Origin: Pelecanus crispus
Lineage: Eukaryota; Chordata; Aves; Pelecaniformes; Pelecanidae
Reading direction: 5' to 3'
DNA: 64,000 nt
Assembly (NCBI RefSeq): GCF_030463565.1
Contig: NC_134653.1
Location: 30,441,150-30,505,149 of the forward strand
Shown: piece by piece, positions 23,407 to 33,891 of the stretch
How the letters are laid out: each line of letters starts with the position of its first letter
Numbering within the stretch: the stretch's first letter is position 1
Translations under genes and position numbers: made by a program
Notes under the pieces: model-generated
What the model was told of the DNA's origin: nothing
Seen by the model: the letters and a program-made list of their open reading frames with translations, nothing else
Database searches by the model: none

Positions 23407-26400
23407 GTAAGGACACCGCTAGAATTATTTAAGTTGTCTTTTGGGGAAAAGAAATCTGGTTTTCATCTTTCCGGTGCTGAAAAACTCGCTGTTTCTTTTC
23501 TTTCTTTGTCTCTAGCTGCTGCTCTCTGGAGAGGGCGGTTTAGGGACCGACCCAACTTCTCCTGACATCTGTCTCTTTTCTGTGTTGTGTCTTTCTTCAT
23601 TCAAAATCCCCTTTCATTCACTCCTTCCCTGGTGTCATTCACTCCTGCCCCAGCATGGTTAGAGGTGCGTTAGCAGCTCTAGGATCACAAAAACAAAACT
23701 AGTGTGGTCCAAACTGCATAAAAGTATTAAGAATCTATGAATTTGGGGTGGGAGGTTTGTACCCTTTATGATCTTGTGACTTTGTGAAAGCAACCCTTTC
23801 TGGTGGCTCGTGTTTTAAAATAATCCTCGCAAGCATCCCAGCTGCCTGCCGCAGATCCCGGCCGTGCAGCCGGCAGTGCTGGACCCTACGGAGGAGCCCC
23901 GGCTCCCTGGGACACGCAGCCCCGCGCTGCACAGGCCTCCGGGTGTTCACTCCTATGAGCGATCGACAGAAAGTTAAGATACAAAAGCTCCGTGAAGGAA
24001 AAAACCTCAAGTAAATGACGTCTAAACAAATTGCTTTAAATAGAGCAGGGTAGAAAAAACCCTTGCATGGAAATTAAAAATGAGGAATGAAAATTTTGTG
24101 CTGTTTGCAAAAGCACAGTGGATTTAAATTGCCAAAGTCGGCATTCAAGTAACATCCTCTACTGCTTGGGAAAATTAGGAGGAGATAATTAGTACCGTAC
24201 TCAAGGCTAAAATGTGGATCCCAGGTGCCCACACTGAAGCACAGTTATTTGTGATTTACCCCTGTGGGACTGGGAGCAAACTTCAGCCACTCTTCATTGA
24301 AGTGGTTCAGGCAGATGCTCTCCTCAGCTGCTTCGCACACAGGAGGGTGAGGAGTTCAAAGCGCAGCTCTTGGAAAGGTCCACATGGAGCGGTGGTGGGC
24401 TCACCCATCAGCTGGAGCTGTTCCTAGAAGAGAAACCCTTGAGGGCTATCAACAGGAACGTGGCACCTCTGGGCCAGCAGCACTGCCGGGCAAACAGGGG
24501 GGCTGTGGGAGGATGCTGGGGATGCCACACCGCACGCCTGCCCCAGCACAGGGAGGGCTGGTGGAGAGAGGAGCCGTGGGGGTTAAATTAACTAATCCCA
24601 GCAGGATGATAATCCCAGCGTGGTGAGCAGCTCCAGTTCCAAAACCTCCATGGGGTACAAGCATAGCCCTGGTACAGATGACATTGTTATGAATAATGTA
24701 GATTACAGCGTTAATTATTTGTGTCTTGGGGTGACCATGCATATTCAGTGGGATTTTCTCCAAAACTTTTCTAGACCTGAGAGGTGCTCAGTGTCCCATC
24801 CCCGGCTCCCTGATGGTTTCTACTGCTTTTTGTACCATCCCGGCCAAACGATCCCTTCCCAGCGAAGGCTGGGACGCCAGCAGGGACCAATGCAGCAGCC
24901 CAGGAAACTCGGGCACCAAGCAGGCTACTCATACCTGTGAGCCCCTCTGAACAGATAATTTGCAAAGCATTTTACACACACACACGTCCAAACCCCTCGT
25001 GCGTGCTGCTCCGCGACACATCCCTGCAGCGCTGGGAGGTTTGGCAGTGGCAGCCCTCCACCCACAGCCTGCCTGTGCTCACCGGCCGGCTCGGGGCCGC
25101 GGTGGTCACCGCCACTCTGCTCCTCGCCCCACAGGAGCCTTTCTCATCCCATACACGCTGATGGCTGTTTTTGGAGGGGTCCCCCTCTTCTACATGGAGC
25201 TGGCGCTGGGGCAGTTCCACAGGACGGGCGCCATCCCCATCTGGAAGCACATCTGCCCCATCTTTAAGGGTAAGAGACCCCCAGCCCCGGGCCACGGCCG
25301 CACACTCAGGGCCACACAGTGTTGGTGAGCGGGGCCGTGCAGGTCCCCGCAGCCATGTCCCGAGGGACAGCTGCTGACTCTGCCCCCCTCTTTCCCCAGG
25401 CATCGGCTTTGCCATTTGCATCATTGGCCTGTATGTCTCCTTCTACTACAACACCATCATCGCCTGGGCTCTCTACTACTTCTACTCGTCCTTCTCGGGC
25501 ACCCTGCCCTGGGCGAGCTGCGACAACCCCTGGAACACGCCCGACTGCACCAACTACTTCGGGAAGAGCAATGTGACCTGGACCAACTTCTCCAGGTCCC
25601 CCGCTGAAGAGTTTTATACGTAAGTGCACATAAGCGGACGATGTGTTTGAGCTGGGGAACATCCCTGCAGAGGCACTCGGGTCTGCTGCATGGGGGAGCA
25701 GGACCGGGGTGCCTGGGAGCAGATACGCTACTGCCTATGGCCATCACGTGGGGATGCTCTTGGGGCATCCCCATGGCCACCGTGCCCTGTGCTCCAGGGG
25801 AGAGGTGAGCATGGGACTGCCTGCCCAGGGCTGAGCCCGCTCCCCGGACGCCTGCAAGGGCAGAGCCAGCAGCACCGCGCTGGCCTGAGACACCCTCCCC
25901 GGCCGTGGGGTCCCTGCCCGCAGGAGGAAAGTCCTGGAGATCCAGAAGTCCGGGGGTCTGTACGACATGGGGGGGATCCACTGGCAGCTGCTCCTCTGCC
26001 TCTTCCTCATCTTCACCATCGTCTACTTCAGCCTGTGGAAAGGGGTGAAAACCTCCGGGAAGGTAAGAAAGAGGGCTCTGGTGCCAGCCCCCAGGGCACG
26101 TGGGGGCTCACAGCCTGGCATGCAGCATCCCCTCCATGGCCAGGGCCAGGCAGGAGGGACCAAGCAGACAGAGCATGTGCCTGCCAGCTGGTGGGACCTT
26201 CCTGGCTGCTTAAACATGGGATATTGCCTCCTCCTGACACCCCTACCTCTCGGCCACCCCAAGACACCCCGGCCGTGCCTGACACAGGCAGATTGGGTGC
26301 TCAGTGGAGCAGCTCTGCCAGTGCCGGGGGCTCAGAGCTGCCTCTCTCCAGGTGGTATGGGTGACGGCCACGCTGCCTTATGTCGTCCTCCTCATCCTGC

Positions 26401-29400
26401 TGGTCCGGGGGGCCACCCTGCCCGGCGCCTGGAGAGGGGTCATCTTCTACCTGCGCCCAGACTGGGGCAAGCTCCTGAGCACCGCGGTGAGTGTGTGCTG
26501 GGATGTGCCGCGCCGGCTCTGGCTGCCCCCCACCCCGGGGATGGCAGCACCCAGACCCCCTCCCCGGGATGCCCAGCCATCCCTGCTCATGGGTCTGGCC
26601 TCGCCGCCGGAGCCGCAGGGCCATGGGGCCCTTGTTCCTACAGAAACGAGATGCCCTGGACAGGCTCTTGGAAATGTAAATCTATAATTGAATCACCCAT
26701 CTCATTGCCGCTGGGTTTTGTTTGTGCCATGTTCTCGCCCTGGCCTGACAATAGGCTTCCTGTGGGTAATTACCAGGCAGCACTTGAGAATTCTCATTAA
26801 AGGTAATCAGGGCTGTGCTGCTGGGGCTGGACCTGCCTGGGCAGGAGTGGGCACGGGGGGGGGTCTTGGGGCTCCCCTTGACTTCATCCCCCCTCCAGGC
26901 ACAGGGGAGTGCAGGTGCCGTTGCTTAATTCTGCTGCTGCAGGACCCCAGGGTATAAACAAGCTCCCTCCATCCCGTGGCAGGTCTCCTGCTCCCGGGGT
27001 GCCTTTTGGGGGGGACAGAGCAGGGGAAGGAGCCACAGGCAAGAGAGGAGGTTTGGCAGCATGTACCAACAAGGACCCCATCCCTATGCCACGGGGTGTG
27101 GGCATGCCGGGGTGTGGGCATGCCACGGGGTGTGGGCACACCATGGGGCACCTCCCAGCCCTGTCCCAGCCCCAGGGACCCCCTGCCCATTCTCCAGCCT
27201 GGCTGTTGCTTCTTCTGCCAGGTTTGGGTTGATGCTGCTGCGCAGATTTTCTTCTCCTTGGGCCCTGGATTCGGCGTCCTTCTTGCTCTCGCCAGTTACA
27301 ACCATTTCCACAACAACTGCTACCGGTGAGCTCCCGCAGCCACGGGTCCCTGCGGGCATGGGGGCTGCACCCTGCGGGCATGGGGGCTGCCCCAGGCACG
27401 GCTGCAGTGGAGCTGCATCCTGACAGCTCCTGCAACCCGCTGCCAGGGGCCGAGCATCTTTCCCCATTTTACTGATGGTTTTGGTCTGCAGGGCTGGGAG
27501 AGGGAACCGGTGGGGGTGGAGGTGACCAGGGCAGCTGAACTGGGGCAAGAGCTGCACTGGAGGGAGGTTTCTGCCACGGGACACGTCTCCCTGCTTTCTG
27601 TCTTCCAGGGACGCACTCGTCACCAGCGCGGTGAACTGCCTCACCAGCTTCCTCTCGGGCTTCGTCATCTTCACTGTGCTGGGCTACATGGCTGAGATGA
27701 GGGACGTGGAGGTGGAGGATGTCGCGAGAGATAAAGGTTTGCCTCTCTCCAGCGCGACTGCCCCATCCTGTGCCCATCGTGGCTGAGGGGGGCCGAGGCA
27801 TGGGGGCTTGTGCCCAGAGGTAGTTCCCAGGAGCAGAGGGCAGCAAGGTGTCTGGCCCCTGTCTCCCTGCCAGGGCCAGGCATGGCCGCTCCAGCTTTCG
27901 GGCATCTTCCCCAAGTGCATTCCCGCTTGCACCCAGCACTGTGCCAGAGCAGCCGGGGAACAGCAACCCAAACCAGTGTCCCCTCCTAGGGCCGAGCCTC
28001 CTTTTTATCACCTACCCTGAAGCAATCGCCAACATGGTGGGATCCACCTTCTTTGCCATCATATTCTTCCTGATGATGATAACGCTGGGGCTGGACAGCA
28101 CGGTAGGCACGTCCATGGAGCAGGGCAGCAGAGCCGTGCAGCCTGGGGCCACGTCCCCAGCAGGGACTGGGGATGGCCGTGTCCCATGGCTAATAAGCGC
28201 GGTGACAAGGGGAGCTATGGCCTCGGGAAGGAGGGCTGCCTGTCCGAGCCCTCCAAGCATGGCCAGCACAGGGACGGAGGGAGGGGATGGGATGGGACGT
28301 CCCCCCTCTGCTCACAGGCAGAGGGGGGAGCAGATTTTCTCGGGGAGTGGGACTGTCCCCACGTCTCATTTCTTCACCCCACGCTGGCATTTCCTTTGCA
28401 GTTTGGGGGCTTGGAGGCCGTGATCACGGCTGTGATGGACGAGTACCCCCAGGTCCTGGCCGGGCGACGGGAGCTTTTCGTCCTCAGCCTCATCACAGTC
28501 TGTTTCCTGGGCTCCCTGAGCACCCTCACCTATGTGAGTACCACTGGGCACCGCTCCGCTCCCGTCCCCACTACACACCTACTCATTTCTCCAACAAACC
28601 CTGGTGTGGGACTTTGCCAAAGACCTGCTCCGCATCCCCACGGGGTCTGCAGCCGCCCTCCCCTCCCTTGTGCCGTTCCAGGGGGGAGCCTACGTGGTGA
28701 AGCTGCTGGAGGAGTTCGGTGCTGGCTGCTCAATCCTGGCAGTGGTGCTACTGGAAACGATAGCTGTCTCCTGGTTTTATGGTAAGAAACTTCCTCTGTT
28801 ATGAAAAACATCCTGCAGGCACCTACGCAGGTATTTAACCTTATGCGCGTGAGTAAATGCCAGGGGGTTTGGGGGCAGAAGCGTGTGCGTGACTGCTGGC
28901 GAGGCTGGGATGGGTGCCCCGTCGCCACATCCGCGTCCCTGTACTCACGTCCTCCGGGGCCGTGACGGCTCTCTCCTCCGGCAGGGATACAGAGGTTCTC
29001 CCATGACGTGAAAGCCATGCTGGGCTTCACCCCGGGAATGTTCTGGAAGGTGTGCTGGGTCGCCATCAGCCCTGCCTTGTTAGCGGTGAGTACAGCCTGA
29101 ATTAAAGACCGGGTTGTCAACCCCGCTCTGAATGCCCTGCAGAGGAGCTGCGTTTCCCCTCGCCGGCTGCTGCTGCTGCCCAGCTCCCCGGGCGCCTGCG
29201 CTGCTGATCACTCCCCTCTCGCTTGCGTGGGGTGAACAAGCTGCCGGGAGGGTGGACGGGGGTCCTGGCCGGGGCTGTAGGACATCATGCCAGCCCTCCC
29301 TGCCGGCTCCCCACGCTGCTGCTCCGGCCGCAGGCAATAACAAGCTGCCCACAGCCCCTGTGACAGCGGATTTCACCAGGAAAGGGAGCTGGAAGTGCAT

Positions 29401-30964
29401 TTTCCAGCCTCTTCTGCAGCTGCAGGGCAAAGCTGGGAGGCGGCAGCTGGGTGCTGACACGGGCACAAGTGCAGCCTCCTTTCACCCTCCTGGTCCACGG
29501 CATCCCGTGCTCACGCTGGTACGGCCAGCCGCGGCTGCGTCTCCGATGGCACCGCGGTGCTGTGCGCCGGGCCGGATCCCTCCCCTTTGAAATGCCAGCT
29601 CCCCCGGCACTTCAAAGGCTGCCGTCTGCGAGAGGCAGAGGGGTCTAATCTCGATGAATCTGCAGAAGAGGCCTTGTGAGGATTAATTACAGCTCTAAGC
29701 GCTCTGCCCAGGTTATTAAGAGAGAAGTATTATAATCAAAGCAGACAGCAAATGATTTCATTTCAGCATGGGGACGTGCAGCCTTCACAGGCCACCATCT
29801 CTGTGGGGTTTGTCAAAGACCTCCCGGCCCACACCTAGAGAGGGGTGGCAATCTGGGAAATGTCACTGCAACGTCCACGCTGGCTTTTCGCGGTTAGGAA
29901 AGCAGCGGTGGCAGTGGGACACAGACGTTGTTAACCTATGGGATGAGCCGGCATCAGTGCCGGGGCTGGGGAGATGTCGCAGCCGATCTCCTCTCCATGG
30001 GGAGCCAACGGGGCTGGGTCTGCTGGGGGTGCCCGGCCGTCACGAAAGAGCTTTCCTGGCCACCCGCATCGTGTGCACGTGGGTTTTGCGGGCTGTACAG
30101 CCCTGCTGCAGCCCTGTGCTCGCTTGTGACCGGCAGCGGGGCGTATCCTGCCATGGTCCAGCCCCACGAGCATCCTTCCCTAATGGGCTCCGCTTCGTTC
30201 GTTACAGTTCATAGTTGTCAGCTCCCTCCTGGCCCAGCCGCCTCTGACACTCTTCGACTATGAGTACCCCGAGTGGAGCATCTCGGTGGGGTACCTCATA
30301 GGAGCATCGTCCTTCATCTGCATCCCCTTCTACATGGTGTACAAGCTCGTCTGGACGCCGGGGTCTCTCAAGCAGGTCAGGAGTGGGGCGGGCAATCCTG
30401 CAGCCCCTGCGTGGGCTGAGGGTGGGCAGGGACCCCCGCTTGGGTCAGTGCGAGACCAGGGCTGGGGAGCTGGGCAGACGGTTGGCACCTCCTCAGCATC
30501 TTTGTTGATGTGGCAATTAAATCACACCTGGAGAGCTACTTGGAAAAGGGCTCAGAGGGGCATGGCTCGATGGCCTGATCGTTTTAAGTCGTATTTCTGA
30601 AGCTGTCATTTTGGCTGGGCCAGGAGGCAGCGGGACTACATCAGCATGGCCCTGGAGGCAGGAGACCATCCCCAGCTGTCATCCCTCCTCTCAGCCCATT
30701 TTTGGGACCCCTCCTGCCCACTGTGGTCTGCTGCATGCTGACACAGCCCTGGCCCTGCCGCAAGCGAGATCCCAGTGGAGCTGGCTTCGGCACGCCAGGG
30801 CAGGCAGCCCTGCATGTGGCACCAGGCCCTGGCACGGGAAGGAAACCCATTGCCTTTTTTCTCTGCCTGCTTGCACCCTCCAGCGCCTCGCCATCTGCAT
30901 TCGGCCGGAGAAAACAGCACGAGACCCCCAAGCAGAGGCACCGTGCATGTCACCCATCCTGTAG
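23187..30964 (+). CDS. SLC6 monoamine transporter, serotonin-transporter (SERT)-like, complete coding region
   Basis: Thirteen coding exons join in phase, all GT-AG, to a 591-residue Na+/Cl--coupled transporter with 12 membrane spans. From the [20 protein letters not shown] block to the last span it lines up without gaps with human SLC6A4; residue numbers here are human minus 41. Intact are the amine-binding Asp57 (human Asp98), Na+/Cl- site residues Asn60, Tyr80, Gln291, Ser295, Asn327, Ser331, Asp396 and Ser397, and the extracellular cysteines 159 and 168. SERT-type marks are Gly59, Thr398 and a short second extracellular loop. Differences: Phe54 and Val131 where SERT has Tyr95 and Ile172, a short N-terminus and a new tail ending SPIL. 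Start: ATG with A at -3 and G at +4, the first in frame after a stop. It neighbours ANKRD13A and GIT2, so I read it as an ohnologue of SLC6A4 rather than SLC6A4 itself. Confidence 0.9.
25135..25269 (+). CDS. SLC6A4-like coding exon 2
   Basis: Residues 74-118: span 2 ([14 protein letters not shown]), ELALGQFHR and the start of span 3 (ICPIFK). Tyr80 is the chloride-site tyrosine. Acceptor CCCCACAG, donor GTAAGA. Confidence 0.92.
25400..25619 (+). CDS. SLC6A4-like coding exon 3
   Basis: Residues 119-191: span 3 with [13 protein letters not shown], then extracellular loop 2 with Cys159 and Cys168 and the sequons NVT and NFS. The sequon matching human Asn208 is lost (Asp). Donor GTAAGT. Confidence 0.92.
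25924..26062 (+). CDS. SLC6A4-like coding exon 4
   Basis: Residues 192-238: end of loop 2 and span 4 ([20 protein letters not shown]), ending WKGVKTSGK. Donor GTAAGA. Confidence 0.92.
26352..26486 (+). CDS. SLC6A4-like coding exon 5
   Basis: Residues 239-283, 45 whole codons: span 5 ([20 protein letters not shown]) and [18 protein letters not shown]. Donor GTGAGT. Confidence 0.92.
27222..27325 (+). CDS. SLC6A4-like coding exon 6
   Basis: Residues 284-317: unwound span 6 ([20 protein letters not shown]). Gln291, Phe294, Ser295 and Phe300 match human Gln332, Phe335, Ser336 and Phe341 of the ion and substrate sites. Donor GTGAGC. Confidence 0.93.
27609..27736 (+). CDS. SLC6A4-like coding exon 7
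   Basis: Residues 318-360: span 7 ([20 protein letters not shown]) with Asn327 and Ser331 of the Na+/Cl- sites, then [15 protein letters not shown]. The donor GTTTGC is the weakest in the gene, but phase and the next exon support it. Confidence 0.87.
27990..28102 (+). CDS. SLC6A4-like coding exon 8
   Basis: Residues 361-398: [16 protein letters not shown] and span 8 ending [10 protein letters not shown]. Asp396 and Ser397 belong to the Na2 site; Thr398 is SERT-type (Ala in DAT, Ser in NET). Acceptor CTCCTAG, donor GTAGGC. Confidence 0.92.
28402..28533 (+). CDS. SLC6A4-like coding exon 9
   Basis: Residues 399-442: [20 protein letters not shown] and span 9. The second glycine replaces SERT Ala441 and matches DAT/NET. 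Donor GTGAGT. Confidence 0.92.
28682..28781 (+). CDS. SLC6A4-like coding exon 10
   Basis: Residues 443-475: span 10, [20 protein letters not shown] then [13 protein letters not shown]. The glutamate pair matching human SERT Glu493/Glu494 is kept. Donor GTAAGA. Confidence 0.92.
28985..29085 (+). CDS. SLC6A4-like coding exon 11
   Basis: Residues 476-509: [20 protein letters not shown] and the first part of span 11 ([14 protein letters not shown]). Donor GTGAGT. Confidence 0.92.
30208..30375 (+). CDS. SLC6A4-like coding exon 12
   Basis: Residues 510-565: end of span 11, extracellular loop 6 ([20 protein letters not shown]) and span 12 ([20 protein letters not shown]). Acceptor GTTACAG, donor GTCAGG. 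Confidence 0.92.
30884..30964 (+). CDS. SLC6A4-like coding exon 13 (cytoplasmic tail and stop)
   Basis: Residues 566-591 and TAG. It begins [12 protein letters not shown] where human SERT has RIIKSITPETPT, so the exon is homologous, but it ends APCMSPIL and lacks the SERT C-terminus NAV. Acceptor CCCTCCAG. Confidence 0.82.
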   Translation, partial: RLAICIRPEKTARDPQAEAPCMSPIL

Positions 30965-31460
30965 CCTGGCGGCATATCCAGGGGACGCAGAGACTGCTTC
31001 GGCTTCCTGCTCCTGCCCTGACAAAGCAACGGGGCAGGCAGAAGAGAAGCTGCCGTCACCTTCCTCACAGCAACCTGCCCCTCGCGTCTCCCCCGGCAGC
31101 TGCGCGCGCTGACGGCAGCTCCCCGGCCGCCGGCTCTCACCGCATCCGAGCACCTCGGCGGAAACGGCGCCGCCAGCACGTGCTGGCAGACTGGAGGCCG
31201 TTCTCGCTGCGGGCAGGAAAACCCCTGATCCACAGCAGGGAGAACGGGACCCGCCACGGGAAGCCAAGGGCCAAACTCCTCCGGTTTGGAGGTGAACCCC
31301 GACTCCCCGTGAAGACGGAGGCGCAGCTGCGAGTGCCACAGCAGAGGGGTTGCTGTCCGACGGTACAAGCCATGGACACACCTTGCTTAGAGACGCTCGC
31401 GACCTTGCTGCGCAAACCTGCTTGGCGCGAGCAGTGCATGCCTTTAGCCGTGCCGTGGAA

Positions 31461-31466
31461 AATAAA
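31461..31466 (+). terminator. Candidate poly(A) signal of the SLC6A4-like gene
   Basis: AATAAA about 500 bp after the stop, the first such hexamer downstream, giving a 3' UTR of roughly 0.5 kb. Confidence 0.6.
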
Positions 31467-32128
31467 GCTGGTATCAATTGGTAGGAGATCAGACGAGGGA
31501 GAGGAGCCGGAGCTCGCCGTGCTGTGGTGCGGCTGAGAGCACAGGGCTGGGCTGGGGGAGGTGGGGGGGGGCGGCTGCTGCTGTCCTGACACCGAAATAC
31601 CTTGCTGTATTGGAAAGAGCTGAAGTCTGGCAGAGAAATTGTGTGTTCCCTCGGGAACACGCCGCTGCAGCCAGACCCCCTCAAGCCAGGAAGGCAGGTC
31701 AGTCCCTTCTGCTGCCCCGTCCCGGCTCTGTCCCCGCGATGCAGCAACTCTGCTGAGCCAGGAGGATCAGCTGCGAGAGAAGAGGCAGCCTCTGGCATTT
31801 GAAGAAGAAAAGACCTTTATATATCTCGTGTCAAAACCGAACATTGGGGTCAGGGTGAAGCAGCCCTGGCGCTGGTGTGAACCAGCCACCTGCTGTCTGT
31901 CGCGGCTTCCCAATAATGTCACATCACTTCAGTGCAGTCTCACCATTTCTCAGCAGTTACTGGGCCCATTAAACACTTTCCAGCGCCCACGTTCACCACG
32001 GCGGAGGCAAAGCAGCAGCCCCCGGCCCCACGTCTCAGCCGTGTGCTGGTCTGCTGCCCTCAGCCCTCACGTTCCCCTCCCACTCTCCTTCAGGGAGACG
32101 CCGAACAGAAGAGGGGAGCACAGCCGAG
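31467..32128. other. Intergenic spacer before the minisatellite
   Basis: No gene or recognised repeat apart from a G-run near 31558-31572. Confidence 0.5.
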
Positions 32129-33655
32129 AGCTGGGGGGCACACGGGGCTGGGGGGGTGACAGGGGGCTGGGGGGGGACACGGGGCTGGGGGGCACACAGA
32201 GCTGGGAGAGGGACACGGGGCTGGGGGGGCACACAGAGCTGAGGGACACACGGGGCTGGGGGGCACACAGAGCTGGGAGAGGGACACGGGGCTGGGGGGG
32301 CACACAGAGCTGGGGGACACACAGGGCTGGGGGGCACACAGAGCTGGGAGAGGGACACGGGGCTGGGGGGCACACAGAGCTGGGAGAGGGACACGGGGCT
32401 GGGGGGCACACAGAGCTGGGGGGACACACAGGGCTGGGGACACACAGGGCTGGGGGTGGGACATGGAGCTGCAGGGGGCACATGGGGCTGGAGGGGGTGA
32501 CACGGGGCTGGGGGGGGTGACACGGGGCTGGGGGGCACATGGGTGGGGGTATGACACGGGGCTGGGACATGGGGCTGCGGGGGGGTGACACGGGGCTGGG
32601 GGGCACATATGGGGCTGAGGGGCACACGGTGCTGGGGGTGAGACATGGGGCTGGGGGGGGACACGGGGGTGCAGGGGGGCACATGGGGCTGGGGGGGGCA
32701 CACGGGGGTGCAGGGACACACGGGGCTGGGGGGGACACACGGGGCTGGGGGGGACACGGGGGTGCAGGGACACACGGGGCTGGGGGGGACACACTGGGGT
32801 GCAGGGACACACGGGGCTGGGGGGGAACACGGGGGTGCAGGGACACACGGGATGGGGGGGACACGGGGGTGCAGGGGGGCACATGGGGCTGGGGGGGGCA
32901 CACGGGGGTGCAGGGACACACGGGGCTGGGGGGGACACACGGGGCTGGGGGGGACACGGGGGTGCAGGGACACACGGGGCTGGGGGGGACACACTGGGGT
33001 GCAGGGACACACGGGGCTGGGGGGGGAGACGGGGGTGCAGGGACACACGGGGCTGGGGGGGACACATGGGGCTGGGGGGGACACGGGGGTGCAGGGACAC
33101 ACGGGGCTGGGGGGGACACACTGGGGTGCAGGGTCACATGGGGCTGGGGGGGAACACGGGGGTGCAGGGACACACGGGGCTGGGGGGGACACGGGGGTGC
33201 AGGGGGGCACATGGGGCTGGGGGGGGCACACGGGGGTGCAGGGACACACGGGGCTGGGGGGGACACACGGGGCTGGGGGGGACACGGGGGTGCAGGGACA
33301 CATGGGGCTGGGGGGAACACACTGGGGTGCAGGGACACATGGGGCTGGGGGGGGAGACGGGGGTGCAGGGACACACGGGGCTGGGGGCGACACACGGGGG
33401 TGCAGGGACACACGGGGCTGGGGGGGGACACACGGGGGTGCAGGGACACACGGGGCTGGGGGCGACACGGGGGTGCAGGGACACACGGGGCTGGGGGGGA
33501 CACACGGGGCTGGGGGGGGACACACGGGGGTGCAGGGACACACGGGGCTGGGGGGGGGACACACGGGGGTGCAGGGACACACGGGGCTGGGGGGGGGACA
33601 CACGGGGGTGCAGGGACACACGGGGCTGGGGGGGGACACACGGGGGTGCAGGGAC
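32129..33655. repeat. G-rich minisatellite array, about 1.5 kb
   Basis: Head-to-tail variants of two modules, GGGACACACGGGGCTGGGG and GGGACACACGGGGGTGCA. Combined they give higher-order units of about 36-38 bp. The left part (32129-32450) uses a variant with CACACAGAGCTGGGAGAG. The plus strand is nearly free of C-runs and has a GGGG or longer run every 10-20 bases. Long open frames occur on both strands only because of the repeat. It ends about 240 bp before the start codon of the downstream small membrane-protein gene. Confidence 0.95.
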
Positions 33656-33891
33656 GCCCGGGGCGGGCAGGGGGTCTCCCCCGCGGATGCAGCGACCCGG
33701 CGGGGAGGGCGCAGCCCGGGCCGGCCCCGCGGCTCCCCGGAAGGCCGGGCCCGGCGCTGGCGGCTCCCGGCGGGGCGGGCCGGGCCCGGGGCGGGGCGGC
33801 AGGAAGAGGAAGGGCCGGGCCGGGCCGGGCGCACAAAGGCCGGGGGCGGTGGCGCGGCGGGCCCGGGGCCGGGGCCGGGCGGGGAGCGGCG

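Noticed and set aside
23187-30964. Calling the SLC6 gene the canonical SLC6A4
   Set aside because: Sequence alone would allow it. But the gene lies beside ANKRD13A and GIT2 rather than ANKRD13B and GIT1, and has NET-type pocket residues and a different tail.
23187-30964. SLC6A2 (NET) or SLC6A3 (DAT) as identity
   Set aside because: Loop 2 length, Gly59, Thr398 and YYNT match SERT, and the whole protein aligns to SERT without gaps.
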